Origin: Burkholderia cepacia GG4
Lineage (GTDB): Bacteria > Pseudomonadota > Gammaproteobacteria > Burkholderiales > Burkholderiaceae
Assembly (NCBI RefSeq): GCF_000292915.1
Contig: NC_018513.1
Location: 3,286,001-3,350,000, forward strand
Length of the DNA stretch: 64,000 bases
Reading direction: 5' to 3'
Shown here: one piece after another, positions 12,201 to 20,626 of the stretch
How the letters are laid out: the number at the start of each line of letters is the position of its first letter
Position numbering within the stretch: position 1 is the stretch's first letter
Program-made: the position numbers and the translations under genes
Notes under the pieces: model-generated
The model's input: the letters and a program-made list of their open reading frames with translations, nothing else
Told to the model about the DNA's origin: nothing
The model's database searches: none

Positions 12201-12236
12201 AAAGCCCGCCCGAGCGATGCTCGGGCGGGCTTTTTT
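12201..12236. terminator. Bidirectional terminator
   Basis: A 15-bp stem, AAAGCCCGCCCGAGC against GCTCGGGCGGGCTTT, closes on a GAT loop with an A-run before and a T-run after. It separates the convergent dioxygenase and permease genes and should work in both directions. Confidence 0.93.
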
Positions 12237-12277
12237 CACGCTTCCTGCCGCCGCCGATTCCCGCGGCAGGTCAGGCG

Positions 12278-13876
12278 TCAGACACCGACCCCTTCGAGGA
12301 TCTCGTCGTGCGACTCGCGCTCGTCGAGATACTTGGTCCGGTAGCCCGTATTCACGCCCCAGAAGTAGAACACCAGCGCGATCGCCGCGACGACCAGCAT
12401 GTCCCAGCCGTACGGCAGGTAGCCGTGACCGCCGAATTCCTTGCTGCCGATCAGCGACAGCACGGCCATCGTCGGCAGGTACGCGACCAGCCACCATGCG
12501 GCCTTCAGGTCGTCGCCCCAGCCGCTCCAGCCCGCTTTCGCCTGGAAGAAGAAGTACACCGGCAGCGCGACGATCATCAGCAGGATGATCTCGCCCGTCA
12601 GCGGCCACTTCGCCCAGTACAGGATCAGCGATGCGCAGACGAACGCGAACGGTGCGATCAGCTTCATCAGCGGAATCGACAGCGGACGCTCGATGTCGGT
12701 CGCCGCACGGCGCAGCGCCATCAGGCTGATCGGGCCGGTCAGGTACGAGATCACCGTCGCGACCGAAATCACCGCCGCGAGCGAGCTCCAGCCGCGGAAG
12801 AAGAACAGGAAGATGAACGACACGAGCAGGTTGAACCACATCGCCTGGCGCGGCACGCCGTAGATCGGGTGCACGTTGCCGAACATCTTCGGCATCGTGT
12901 TGTTGCGCTCCATCGCGTAGATCATGCGGGTGGTCGTCGCCATGTAGGTCGTACCGGTGCCGCTCGGGCTGATGAACGCGTCGACATACAGCATGATCGC
13001 GAGCCAGTTCAGGTTCAGCGCAATCGCGAGTTCCGCGAACGGCGACGAGAAGTTGAAGTGCGCCCAGCCCTTCACGACGTCGGCCGGATTCACCGAGCCG
13101 ATGTAAGCGATCTGCAGCAGCACGTAGATCACGAGCGCGAGCAGGATCGACGTGATCACCGCGAATGGCACGCTGCGCGACGGATTGCGCGCTTCACCGG
13201 CGAGGTTCACCGGGCTCTGGAAACCGTTGAACGCGAACACGATGCCGCTCGTCGCGACCGCGGTCAGCACGGCCGACCAGCCGTACGGCGCGAAGCTCGC
13301 ATTCGACGCGGTGCCGAGGTTTTCCGGGTGGAAGCTCGTCAGCATCAGGCCGAGGATCGTGAGGCCGGGGATCAGGAACTTGAAGATCGTGATCGCGGTG
13401 TTCGCACGCGCAAAGGCCTTCACGCCCCAGTAGTTCAGCATGAAGTAGATGACGACCAGCACGGCCGACAGCAGCAGGCCGAGTGTCTGCAACTCGCCGT
13501 TCACGAACAATGCGTGCGCCCACGGATACGGCCACGTGCTCATGTACTGGATCGACGCTTCCGCCTCGATCGGAATCACCGATACGATCGCGATCCAGTT
13601 CGCCCACGCGCTGATGAAGCCCACCAGTGAACCGTGCGAGTAGCGCGCGTAGCGCACCATGCCGCCCGACTCGGGGAACATCGCACCCAGTTCGGCGTAC
13701 GTCAGGGCAATCGCGAGAATCACGACCGCGCCGATGATCCATGCACAGATTGCTGCCGGACCGGCGATCTTCGCGGCCTTCCAGGCACCGAACAGCCAGC
13801 CCGAGCCGATAATCGAACCCAGCCCCGTCAGCATCAGTGCAAACGGGCCGATGTTCCGTTGAATAGAACTCTTCAC
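12278..13876 (-). CDS. APC-family amino-acid:proton symporter (YveA/aspartate type)
   Basis: This integral membrane protein of 532 residues has about 12-14 predicted helices. The N-terminal GLGSIIGSGWLFG segment is the APC substrate-binding helix 1, and AMFPESGGMVRYA follows. Overall sequence resembles aspartate-proton symporters of the YveA type, but substrate cannot be read from sequence alone. It is monocistronic, with its own upstream region facing cspA and a bidirectional terminator downstream. Confidence 0.85.
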   Translation of the reverse strand: MKSSIQRNIGPFALMLTGLGSIIGSGWLFGAWKAAKIAGPAAICAWIIGAVVILAIALTYAELGAMFPESGGMVRYARYSHGSLVGFISAWANWIAIVSVIPIEAEASIQYMSTWPYPWAHALFVNGELQTLGLLLSAVLVVIYFMLNYWGVKAFARANTAITIFKFLIPGLTILGLMLTSFHPENLGTASNASFAPYGWSAVLTAVATSGIVFAFNGFQSPVNLAGEARNPSRSVPFAVITSILLALVIYVLLQIAYIGSVNPADVVKGWAHFNFSSPFAELAIALNLNWLAIMLYVDAFISPSGTGTTYMATTTRMIYAMERNNTMPKMFGNVHPIYGVPRQAMWFNLLVSFIFLFFFRGWSSLAAVISVATVISYLTGPISLMALRRAATDIERPLSIPLMKLIAPFAFVCASLILYWAKWPLTGEIILLMIVALPVYFFFQAKAGWSGWGDDLKAAWWLVAYLPTMAVLSLIGSKEFGGHGYLPYGWDMLVVAAIALVFYFWGVNTGYRTKYLDERESHDEILEGVGV

Positions 13877-14120
13877 ATCCTCTCCTGTGTCTCAAAAAGC
13901 ATGGTCGGCCCGCGGTCCGGGATCGGCTCGGACAGCACCGCGCACGCATTCTTGGGGGGACGGATCACCCGATCAGGGCAACCCGTCCACGCGGCGCGTA
14001 GTTTAACGGTTGCACCTGCGAGTTGGCGCCAAAATCATTCGGCTCCTACAAAAAATCTGCATCACTTGCAAGCTTTGTAAACCTGAACTCCGCAATAACC
14101 CTGAGTGCATGGAAATCCGG
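13877..14120. other. Intergenic region between permease and cspA promoter
   Basis: These 244 bases contain the permease's upstream region, including a GGAG ribosome site directly before its start (AGAGGATG on the minus strand). The part nearer cspA is relatively AT-rich. No convincing gene was found. Confidence 0.6.
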
Positions 14121-14149
14121 TTGACCGCGCGCCCGATTAGCCGTATAAA
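14121..14149 (+). promoter_or_regulatory. cspA promoter (sigma-70 type)
   Basis: TTGACC at 14121-14126 and TATAAA at 14144-14149 are separated by exactly 17 bases, a near-consensus housekeeping promoter. A start near 14156 would give a 5' leader of about 140 bases before cspA ATG. Long leaders of this size are characteristic of cold-shock mRNAs, which refold at low temperature to allow translation. Confidence 0.75.
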
Positions 14150-14296
14150 CAACGTTGCAGGATTTCAAGCGGCGAGTGAATTGGTTCTTTCGTAGTTCGC
14201 CCATCAACGGTACTCCGGTTGGTCCTATTACCCCCTTCCTTGATTTTCCGCACCCATGGGCCTCGGCCCCGTTTTATCTTTTTAGGAACAAGTAAC

Positions 14297-14500
14297 ATGG
14301 CAACCGGTACCGTCAAGTGGTTCAATGACGCAAAGGGCTTCGGCTTCATCACCCCGGAAGGCGGCGGCGACGATCTGTTCGCGCACTTCTCGGAAATCCG
14401 CGTCGAAGGCTTCAAGACGCTGCAAGAAAACCAGAAGGTTGAATTCGAAGTGAAGACGGGCCCGAAGGGTCTGCAAGCTGCGAACATCCGTCCGGTCTAA
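14297..14500 (+). CDS. cspA: Cold-shock protein CspA family
   Basis: This 67-residue single-domain OB-fold protein has both RNA-binding motifs, KGFGFI (RNP1) and DLFAHF (RNP2), and starts [11 protein letters not shown]. It binds single-stranded RNA and DNA and prevents secondary structure. The start is ATG 14297 behind AGGAA. It has its own promoter with a long leader and a strong terminator. Several paralogues are usual in Burkholderia, so the exact csp letter is uncertain. Confidence 0.95.
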   Translation: MATGTVKWFNDAKGFGFITPEGGGDDLFAHFSEIRVEGFKTLQENQKVEFEVKTGPKGLQAANIRPV

Positions 14501-14521
14501 GTTCGGCGCGATATTTCGTGT

Positions 14522-14555
14522 AAAAAAGCCCCGCTTCGGCGGGGCTTTTTGTTTT
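14522..14555 (+). terminator. Terminator after cspA
   Basis: The stem AGCCCCGC / GCGGGGCT with a TTCG tetraloop is preceded by six A and followed by TTTTTGTTTT. This is a classic intrinsic terminator, and the flanking A-run may also let it stop the convergent Hsp70-like transcript. Confidence 0.95.
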
Positions 14556-14608
14556 CCTGCGCGGCAGCCGTGCAGCCGCCGCGAAGCCGAATGGCCGTCG
14601 GCCTACAC

Positions 14609-15859
14609 TTAGCCGAACAGCCGCTGCGCGTGAATGCCTAGCCCCGTCGCGACGCTCGCGAGGCGGTCGCCGAACACCGGTTGCGCATCCGGGAACGCGC
14701 CGGCGAGCGCACCCGACAGGAACGCGAGCCCGGTCGAGCCGCCCGTGAAATACAGCGCGCCGACGTCGCGCGGCGCGACACCCGCGAGCCTCACCGTCTC
14801 GCGCGCCGCGTCGACGATACGCGCGGTGTCGTCGACGCTCGCATCGACGAGGCGATCAGCGTCGAACGCAATCTGCAGATCTTCCTCCACGTCGTTCAGG
14901 TCGATCATCGTCTCCCCGCCCGCCGCAACGCCGATCTTCGCTTCTTCCGCGCGCGCCATCAGCGCATGCCCGAGCCGCTGCTCGACCACGCGCGTGAGCC
15001 GGTCGTACTGCCGTACCTCGCGATACAGGTGCTTCATCAGCTTCAGCTCGCCCAGCCGCTTCGGCGTGTAGACCGTGTTGATCAGGTGCCAGGTCGCCAG
15101 ATCGAAGTAGATCCGGTTCGGCAGCTCGCGCCCCTCGGGATCGAGCGAGCGATAGCCGAACGCCGGCAAGATCGCCGCCAGTTCGACGCGCCGGTCGTAA
15201 TCGGTGCCCGCGACGTGCACGCCGTGGTGCGCGAGCACGTCGTCCTTGCGCTCGAGGCGCGCCATCCGCTCCGGCCCGACGCGCACCAGCGAGAAGTCCG
15301 ACGTACCGCCGCCGATGTCGGCGACCAGCACGAGCCGCTCGGCCGGCTGGCGCGATTCATAGTCGAACGCGGCCGCGATCGGTTCGTACTGGAAATGCAC
15401 GTCCTTGAAACCGACCGACTGCGCGGCCGCTTCGAGCTGATCCTGCGCGAGGCGGTCGGCGCGCGGATCGTCGTCGACGAAGAACACCGGCCGGCCGAGC
15501 ACCGCGCGGCCGATCGGTGCGCCGGCGCGGGTTTCGGCCTTGCGCTTCAGGTGCGTCAGGAAGCGCGCGATGATCTCCGTGTACGCCATCGCGCTGCCAT
15601 CGCCGAGATCCGTCGTGGTTTCCGCGAGCGGCGAGCCGAGGATGCTCTTCATCGAACGCATCAGGCGGCCGTCGAACCCGTCGATATAGGACGCGAGCGC
15701 CGCGCGGCCGTATTCGACCGTCTGTTCGTCGTTGTTGAAGAAGATCGCGGTGGGCAGCGTCAGGTGGTCGCCCTCGACGGGCGCGAGGCGCATGCCGTCG
15801 CCGTCGGGCAGCGCCACGGCGGAATTGGAGGTGCCGAAATCGATCGCGCAGTAAGTCAT
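14609..15859 (-). CDS. Hsp70-family ATPase, YegD-like
   Basis: This 416-residue protein starts with the actin-fold phosphate-1 loop IDFGTSNSAVA and contains LVADIGGGTSDFSLV (phosphate 2) and a GGSTGL adenosine motif. It is only the nucleotide-binding half of an Hsp70; the substrate-binding beta-sandwich and lid are absent, as in E. coli YegD. No partner DnaJ or GrpE is nearby. ATG 15859 (MTYCAIDFG) matches the family start better than an ATG at 15877. Its cellular role is not established. Confidence 0.88.
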   Translation of the reverse strand: MTYCAIDFGTSNSAVALPDGDGMRLAPVEGDHLTLPTAIFFNNDEQTVEYGRAALASYIDGFDGRLMRSMKSILGSPLAETTTDLGDGSAMAYTEIIARFLTHLKRKAETRAGAPIGRAVLGRPVFFVDDDPRADRLAQDQLEAAAQSVGFKDVHFQYEPIAAAFDYESRQPAERLVLVADIGGGTSDFSLVRVGPERMARLERKDDVLAHHGVHVAGTDYDRRVELAAILPAFGYRSLDPEGRELPNRIYFDLATWHLINTVYTPKRLGELKLMKHLYREVRQYDRLTRVVEQRLGHALMARAEEAKIGVAAGGETMIDLNDVEEDLQIAFDADRLVDASVDDTARIVDAARETVRLAGVAPRDVGALYFTGGSTGLAFLSGALAGAFPDAQPVFGDRLASVATGLGIHAQRLFG

Positions 15860-16052
15860 GGGAAGTTGCCGCAGCATGGCCGGCGCGAAAACGGAAAGGA
15901 CGGGCTTTTTAACATGAAGCCCGCCGGATCACAACCGGGGCCGACCGCCAGTACCGCGCAACTGGCCCGGGGCGGCCGTCGCGCGCGCCCGCGACGCGGC
16001 GGCGGCAGGCGCGGACGCGGTGCCCGACGCACCCGGCCGCCCGCTCGCGGAA

Positions 16053-16658
16053 TCAGGCCGCGGCGTCGAAGCCCTTCTTCCATGCGCTCGCATAGACGAC
16101 TTCGCCGATCGCATGACGTGTGCGCGGCGCCTTTTCGCGATCGCGCAGCACCGGATCGAGCTTGTCGACGCTGCCATAGTGGCCGAGCGAGATGATCGCC
16201 GGAATCGCGACGTCGGCCGGAATCTCGAACGCGTCACGGAACGCCTTCGCGTCGAAACCGCTCATCTGGTGCGCGGCCAGGCCCAGCGCGTGCGCCTGCA
16301 GCACCAGCGACATCGCGGCCGCGCCCGCGTCATACAGCGCGGTCGGTGCCGGCTCGCCCTTCGACGTGAGCGTGTGCGCGGTCACCGCGATCAGCACCGG
16401 CGCGGGCGCGTTCCAGCCCTGGTTGAACGGCACCAGCGTCGCGAACGCCCGCTTGAACGCCGCGTCATCCTGCGTGCGATCGAACACGATGAAGCGCCAC
16501 GGCTGCGCGTTGTACGCGGACGGCGCCCAGCGCGCGGCTTCGAGCACCGCGTGCAGGTCGGCAGCGCTGACGGGCTCGTCCGAATACGCGCGCGGGCTCC
16601 AGCGTCCCGCGATCAGGTCGTGAATCGAAACAGTGGTGGGAGCAGGTTTGACGGACAT
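16053..16658 (-). CDS. Nitroreductase-family flavoprotein
   Basis: This 201-residue protein starts at ATG 16658 with GAGGA upstream. The FMN-binding pattern of small nitroreductases is visible: the RWSPRAYSDEPV start, then EAARWAPSAYNAQPWRF, and the C-terminal ISLGHYG region. Such enzymes transfer hydride from NAD(P)H to nitro-aromatics, quinones or enones. It follows the MFS transporter gene on the same strand after a 157-base gap, so it may or may not share its transcript and its TetR control. Confidence 0.87.
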   Translation of the reverse strand: MSVKPAPTTVSIHDLIAGRWSPRAYSDEPVSAADLHAVLEAARWAPSAYNAQPWRFIVFDRTQDDAAFKRAFATLVPFNQGWNAPAPVLIAVTAHTLTSKGEPAPTALYDAGAAAMSLVLQAHALGLAAHQMSGFDAKAFRDAFEIPADVAIPAIISLGHYGSVDKLDPVLRDREKAPRTRHAIGEVVYASAWKKGFDAAA

Positions 16659-16815
16659 GCGGTTCCTCGCTGACATCGATGAAGGGGCGCGAACGCCCGG
16701 CGAACCGCAAGCATAACCGCTTGAGCAGCCACGCGCCCGCACATCCCGCGCAATGCAAATCGTCGATCCTGCATTGACCGGCCGCACCCGCGCGCAGCCG
16801 GCCGGAGCGGCGCGC

Positions 16816-18099
16816 TCAGGCCGCCTGCGCGGCGGCGCGGGACGGACCGCGATTGATCCGCAGCACGACCAGCGCACCGACGATGCAAAGGCCGCCCGAG
16901 ATCATCGACGCGATCGTATAGGTGCCGAGGCTTGCGCGCAGCAGCCCCGCGCCGAGCGCAGCGAATGCCGCACCAAGCTGGTGGCCCGCGACGATCCAGC
17001 CGAACACGACCGGCGCGGCGGCCTTGCCGAACACATCGGTGGCCAGCCGCACGGTCGGCGGCACGGTCGCGATCCAGTCGAGCCCGTAGAACATCGCAAA
17101 CAGCGGCAACCCGAAGAAATCGATGCCGAACGCATGCGGCAGGTAGATCAGCGACAGCCCGCGCAGCCCGTAATACCAGAACAGCAGCACGCGGTTGTCG
17201 TAGCGGTCGGACAGCCAGCCGGACAGCGTGGTGCCGAACAGGTCGAACACGCCCATCGCGGCGAGCAACGATGCGCCCTGCACTTCGGTCATCCCGTAGT
17301 CGCTGCACATCGCGATCAGGTGCGTGCCGACATAGCCGTTGGTGCTCGCGCCGCAGATGAAGAAGCTGAAGAACAGCAGCCAGAAATCGCGCGAGCGGCT
17401 CGCCGTCAGCAGCGTGCGGAATGCGACCGCGAGCGGATTCTCCTTGGTCGCGTCAGGCGCGGCCGGCGCATCGGCGGGCTCGCCGTACGGGCGCAGCTTC
17501 ACGTCGGCCGGCCGCTCGGGCAGCAGGAACGCGACCAGCGGAATCACGAGCGCGGCGGCCACCGCGACGACCAGCACGACCGGCCGCCAGCCGTGGCGCT
17601 GCGCGATCGCCGCGAGCATCGGCAGGAACACGAGCTGGCCGGTCGCCGTGCTCGCGGTCAGCAGGCCCATCACGAGGCCGCGCCGCGCATGGAACCAGCG
17701 CGTGACGAAGGTCGCGGACAGGGTCAGCGCGACGACGCCGGTCGAGCAGCCGACCATCAGGCCCCAGATCAACACCATCTGCCAGCTCTGCGTCATCATC
17801 GACGACAGCGCGACGCCCGCGCTCATCGTAACCAGCGCCGTCAGGATCGTCGGCCGCAGTCCGAAGCGCTGCATCGCAGCCGCCGCGAACGGGCCCGTCA
17901 GGCCGTACAGCGCGATGTTCACCGAAATCGCCAGCGAAATCGCCGCACGGCTCCAGCCGAGTTCGCGCTCGAGCGGCACCATCAGCACGCTCGGCGTCGC
18001 GCGCGTGCCGGCCGCCGCCAGCAGGATCAGGAAAACCACCGCCGCCGCGAGCCATCCGTAGTGGAAGCGCCCTCTGATTCGTGTCACTGCCCAGTTCAT
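16816..18099 (-). CDS. MFS transporter (OFA/monocarboxylate-like)
   Basis: This 427-residue membrane protein has twelve predicted helices, with the cytoplasmic loop between helices 6 and 7 rich in Pro/Ala/Asp (around LRPYGEPADAP). The inter-helix motif FVTRWFHARRGLVMGLL and the SRAAISLAISVN stretch are typical of monocarboxylate/oxalate-formate type MFS carriers. The start is ATG 18099 behind GGAGAGCG. It is divergent from a TetR-family gene with a strong operator between them, suggesting repression until an inducing compound appears. The substrate is unknown. Confidence 0.88.
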   Translation of the reverse strand: MNWAVTRIRGRFHYGWLAAAVVFLILLAAAGTRATPSVLMVPLERELGWSRAAISLAISVNIALYGLTGPFAAAAMQRFGLRPTILTALVTMSAGVALSSMMTQSWQMVLIWGLMVGCSTGVVALTLSATFVTRWFHARRGLVMGLLTASTATGQLVFLPMLAAIAQRHGWRPVVLVVAVAAALVIPLVAFLLPERPADVKLRPYGEPADAPAAPDATKENPLAVAFRTLLTASRSRDFWLLFFSFFICGASTNGYVGTHLIAMCSDYGMTEVQGASLLAAMGVFDLFGTTLSGWLSDRYDNRVLLFWYYGLRGLSLIYLPHAFGIDFFGLPLFAMFYGLDWIATVPPTVRLATDVFGKAAAPVVFGWIVAGHQLGAAFAALGAGLLRASLGTYTIASMISGGLCIVGALVVLRINRGPSRAAAQAA

Positions 18100-18233
18100 G
18101 TTCTCGCTCTCCAGTTGGCGGCGCCCGGCGCCCATGCGCCTGCCCCGCCCCACCACCAGGCCACCTCCGCCGCACGCTGCATCGGCTGACCCGGGCCGAC
18201 ACCTGGCATTTGTCTGTCGATCCGGCCGGTATT

Positions 18234-18283
18234 GTTACCGATCGGTCACAAGTGTGTTGCGATCGTAGTGACCAGTCGGTAAC
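18234..18283. promoter_or_regulatory. TetR-type operator between MFS and tetR genes
   Basis: GTTACCGATCGGTCAC (18234-18249) and GTGACCAGTCGGTAAC (18268-18283) are inverted repeats matching at 14 of 16 positions. The first arm also holds the perfect 10-base palindrome ACCGATCGGT and the second the near copy ACCAGTCGGT. This is the arrangement expected for two TetR dimers covering a divergent promoter. Confidence 0.8.
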
Positions 18284-18318
18284 ATGTCAAGCAATTCATC
18301 ACGCAGTCGAGGGTCATC

Positions 18319-18942
18319 ATGTCGGGCATCGAGGCCGCCAACAAGCCGCCGGCACGCCGCACGCGCCGGCCGATCGCCGCTGCCGCCGCGCAGGAACACC
18401 TGCTGCGCGCCGCTGAGGAACTGTTTTACAAGGAAGGGGTGCGCGCGGTCGGCGTCGAGGCGGTCGTGGAACTCGCAGGCGTCAACAAGATGAGCCTGTA
18501 CCGCCAGTTCTCGTCGAAGGACGAGCTGATCCTCGCGTATCTGGAGCGAATGGATGCGTGTTTCTTCGAGCGTCTCGATTCGAGCGTCGCGAAGCATCCG
18601 GGCCAGCCGAAGGCGCAGTTGATCCAGTATTTCGTCGATCTCGCCGAACGCGCGACGCAGAAGGACTATCGCGGCTGCCCGTTCGTCAACGTCGCGGCCG
18701 AATTCCCGGATACGTCGCACCCGGCGCGCGAGCGCGTCGCGCAGAACAAGGAGCAGCTGATGAAGCGGCTCGTCGAGCTTTGCGAAGGCGCCGGCGCGCG
18801 CCAGCCGAAGGCGCTCGCCGACGCGCTCGCGCTGGTGGTCGAAGGCATCTATGCGGCCAGCCAGACCTACCGGCACGGCGAAACGCCGATCGGCACCGCG
18901 CCGGCACTGGTCACGCAGTTGATCGAAGCCGCCTGCGCGTGA
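18319..18942 (+). CDS. TetR/AcrR-family repressor
   Basis: This 207-residue protein has the TetR helix-turn-helix at about residues 24-70: LLRAAEELFYKEG, then VVELAGVNKMSLYRQFSSKDEL. The C-terminal ligand-binding and dimerisation half contains GCPFVNVAAEFPD, seen in many proteobacterial TetR regulators of small-molecule transporters and oxidoreductases. It is divergent from the MFS transporter and probably autoregulates through the operator 36-85 bases upstream. Ligand is unknown. Confidence 0.92.
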   Translation: MSGIEAANKPPARRTRRPIAAAAAQEHLLRAAEELFYKEGVRAVGVEAVVELAGVNKMSLYRQFSSKDELILAYLERMDACFFERLDSSVAKHPGQPKAQLIQYFVDLAERATQKDYRGCPFVNVAAEFPDTSHPARERVAQNKEQLMKRLVELCEGAGARQPKALADALALVVEGIYAASQTYRHGETPIGTAPALVTQLIEAACA

Positions 18943-19018
18943 CGGGCGGTGCACGCCCGAACCTCGCGTGCCCGCTACAATGCGACCCTCGCCGCTCCAC
19001 CGCCCGACTACCTTCGCC

Positions 19019-19591
19019 ATGACACACGCCTGCCCCGACTCGCACGACGACATCCTCGCCGCCACGCGGCACTGGCTCGCGCGCGCGGTGATCGGGCTCA
19101 ATCTGTGCCCGTTCGCGAAGAGCGTCTATGTGAAGGAACAGGTGCGTTATGCGATCAGCGAAGCGACGACGCTGGAAGATGCGCTCGCCGATCTCGAAAC
19201 CGAACTGCGTGCGCTCGAAGCCGCGGACCCGCAGCAGGTCGACACGACGCTCGTGATCTATCCGCGCGCATTCGCGGATTTCGTCGACTACAACGATGCG
19301 CTGTTCTTCGCCGACCGGCTCGTGCGGCAGCTGCGGCTCGACGGCGTGCTGCAGATCGCGAGCTTCCATCCCGAGTACCGATTCGAAGGCAGCGAAGCCG
19401 ACGACATCGAGAACTACACGAACCGCGCGCCGTATCCGATCCTGCACCTGCTGCGCGAGGACAGCATCGCGCGCGCGGTCGACGCGTTCCCGGACGCGTC
19501 CGCGATCTACGAGAAAAACCAGGAAACGCTGCGCCGCCTCGGCCACGACGGCTGGCGCGAGTGGATGCGCCGGCCGGGCGACGACGTCTGA
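19019..19591 (+). CDS. DUF1415 protein
   Basis: This 190-residue protein matches the conserved DUF1415 family: an N-terminal RHWLARAVIGLNLCPFAK block with a conserved Cys, the FLASHPEYRFEG-like segment (here IASFHPEYRFEG) and NYTNRAPYPILHLLRE. ATG 19019 is preferred because upstream sequence in the open frame lacks conservation. The family is found alone in many proteobacteria and its function is not known. Confidence 0.85.
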   Translation: MTHACPDSHDDILAATRHWLARAVIGLNLCPFAKSVYVKEQVRYAISEATTLEDALADLETELRALEAADPQQVDTTLVIYPRAFADFVDYNDALFFADRLVRQLRLDGVLQIASFHPEYRFEGSEADDIENYTNRAPYPILHLLREDSIARAVDAFPDASAIYEKNQETLRRLGHDGWREWMRRPGDDV

Positions 19592-19646
19592 CGCGTCGCG
19601 CGACGGCCGGCTAGCGCGCGGCAGACGGGCCGCGCGTCAGCCCACG

Positions 19647-20537
19647 TCAGTCCGCGGCCGGCTCGACGGCCTCGTCGGCCGCCGCTGCGGGTGCCGGCGC
19701 GAAGAAGCGTTCATTCAGTTCGGCAAGCCCGAACATGCCGAGGATCTCGTTCAGCCGCTCGCCCGGCTTCCGGCGCGGCAGGTTCTTGTACTGCGCGATG
19801 ATCAGCTCGTTCTTCATCGAATGCTCCCAGCCGACCAGCTCGGTCACGCTGACCTGGTAGCCGTGCGCCTCGAGCTGCAGGCAGCGCAGCACGTTGGTGA
19901 TCTGGCTGCCGAATTCGCGCGTATGCAGCGGATGCCGCCACACTTCCGTCAGCGCGTTCGCGAGCGACTTGCCCTTGTTCTTGCGCAGCACGCCCGCGAC
20001 TTCCGCCTGACAGCACGGCACCAGCACGATGTGCTGCGCACGCTTCGCGAGCGCGAAGCGGATCGCGTCGTCGGTCGCCGTGTCGCATGCATGCAGCGCG
20101 GTGACGACGTCGACCGTTTCCGGCAGCTTCGGCGACGTGATCGAATCGGCGACCGACAGGTTCAGGAACGACATGCCGCCGAACCCGAGCCGCGCCGCGA
20201 GTTCGGCGGAACGCGTGACGAGCTCCTCGCGCGTCTCGATCCCGTACACGTGCGACGCGAACGCCGGCGTGCCGTGCCCCGGCTGCTGCTTGAAGAACAG
20301 GTCGTACAGGATGAAGCCGAGATACGACTTGCCGGCGCCGTGATCGACGAGCGTCACGGCGTCCTTGTCGGCCTGCACGCTCGCGAGCAGCGGCTCGATG
20401 AACTGGAACAGGTGATAGACCTGCTTCAGCTTGCGGCGGCTGTCCTGGTTCAGCTTGCCGTCGCGGGTCAGGATGTGCAGTTCCTTCAGCAGCTCGACGG
20501 ACTGCTCCGGACGGATTTCGTAGGTCTTGTTCGACAT
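19647..20537 (-). CDS. SAM-dependent methyltransferase (Methyltransf_32 type)
   Basis: This 296-residue protein starts at ATG 20537 (MSNKT). A SAM-binding loop is seen in LVDHGAGKSYLGFIL, followed by TALHACDTATDDAIR and VLVPCCQAEVA. These CxxD and PCC blocks are characteristic of the Methyltransf_32 family that also includes eukaryotic tRNA methyltransferases. The C-terminal tail is Ala/Pro/Glu-rich and low complexity. The substrate is not known; RNA is a reasonable guess. It converges with the DUF1415 gene. Confidence 0.8.
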   Translation of the reverse strand: MSNKTYEIRPEQSVELLKELHILTRDGKLNQDSRRKLKQVYHLFQFIEPLLASVQADKDAVTLVDHGAGKSYLGFILYDLFFKQQPGHGTPAFASHVYGIETREELVTRSAELAARLGFGGMSFLNLSVADSITSPKLPETVDVVTALHACDTATDDAIRFALAKRAQHIVLVPCCQAEVAGVLRKNKGKSLANALTEVWRHPLHTREFGSQITNVLRCLQLEAHGYQVSVTELVGWEHSMKNELIIAQYKNLPRRKPGERLNEILGMFGLAELNERFFAPAPAAAADEAVEPAAD

Positions 20538-20626
20538 CGTGAAGCGGCGCCGGGCCACGGTCGGTCGACCACGGCCCGGCGACGGGAATTCGTGAGGAAT
20601 AGCGATAGTTTACCGAAAATACGCGA

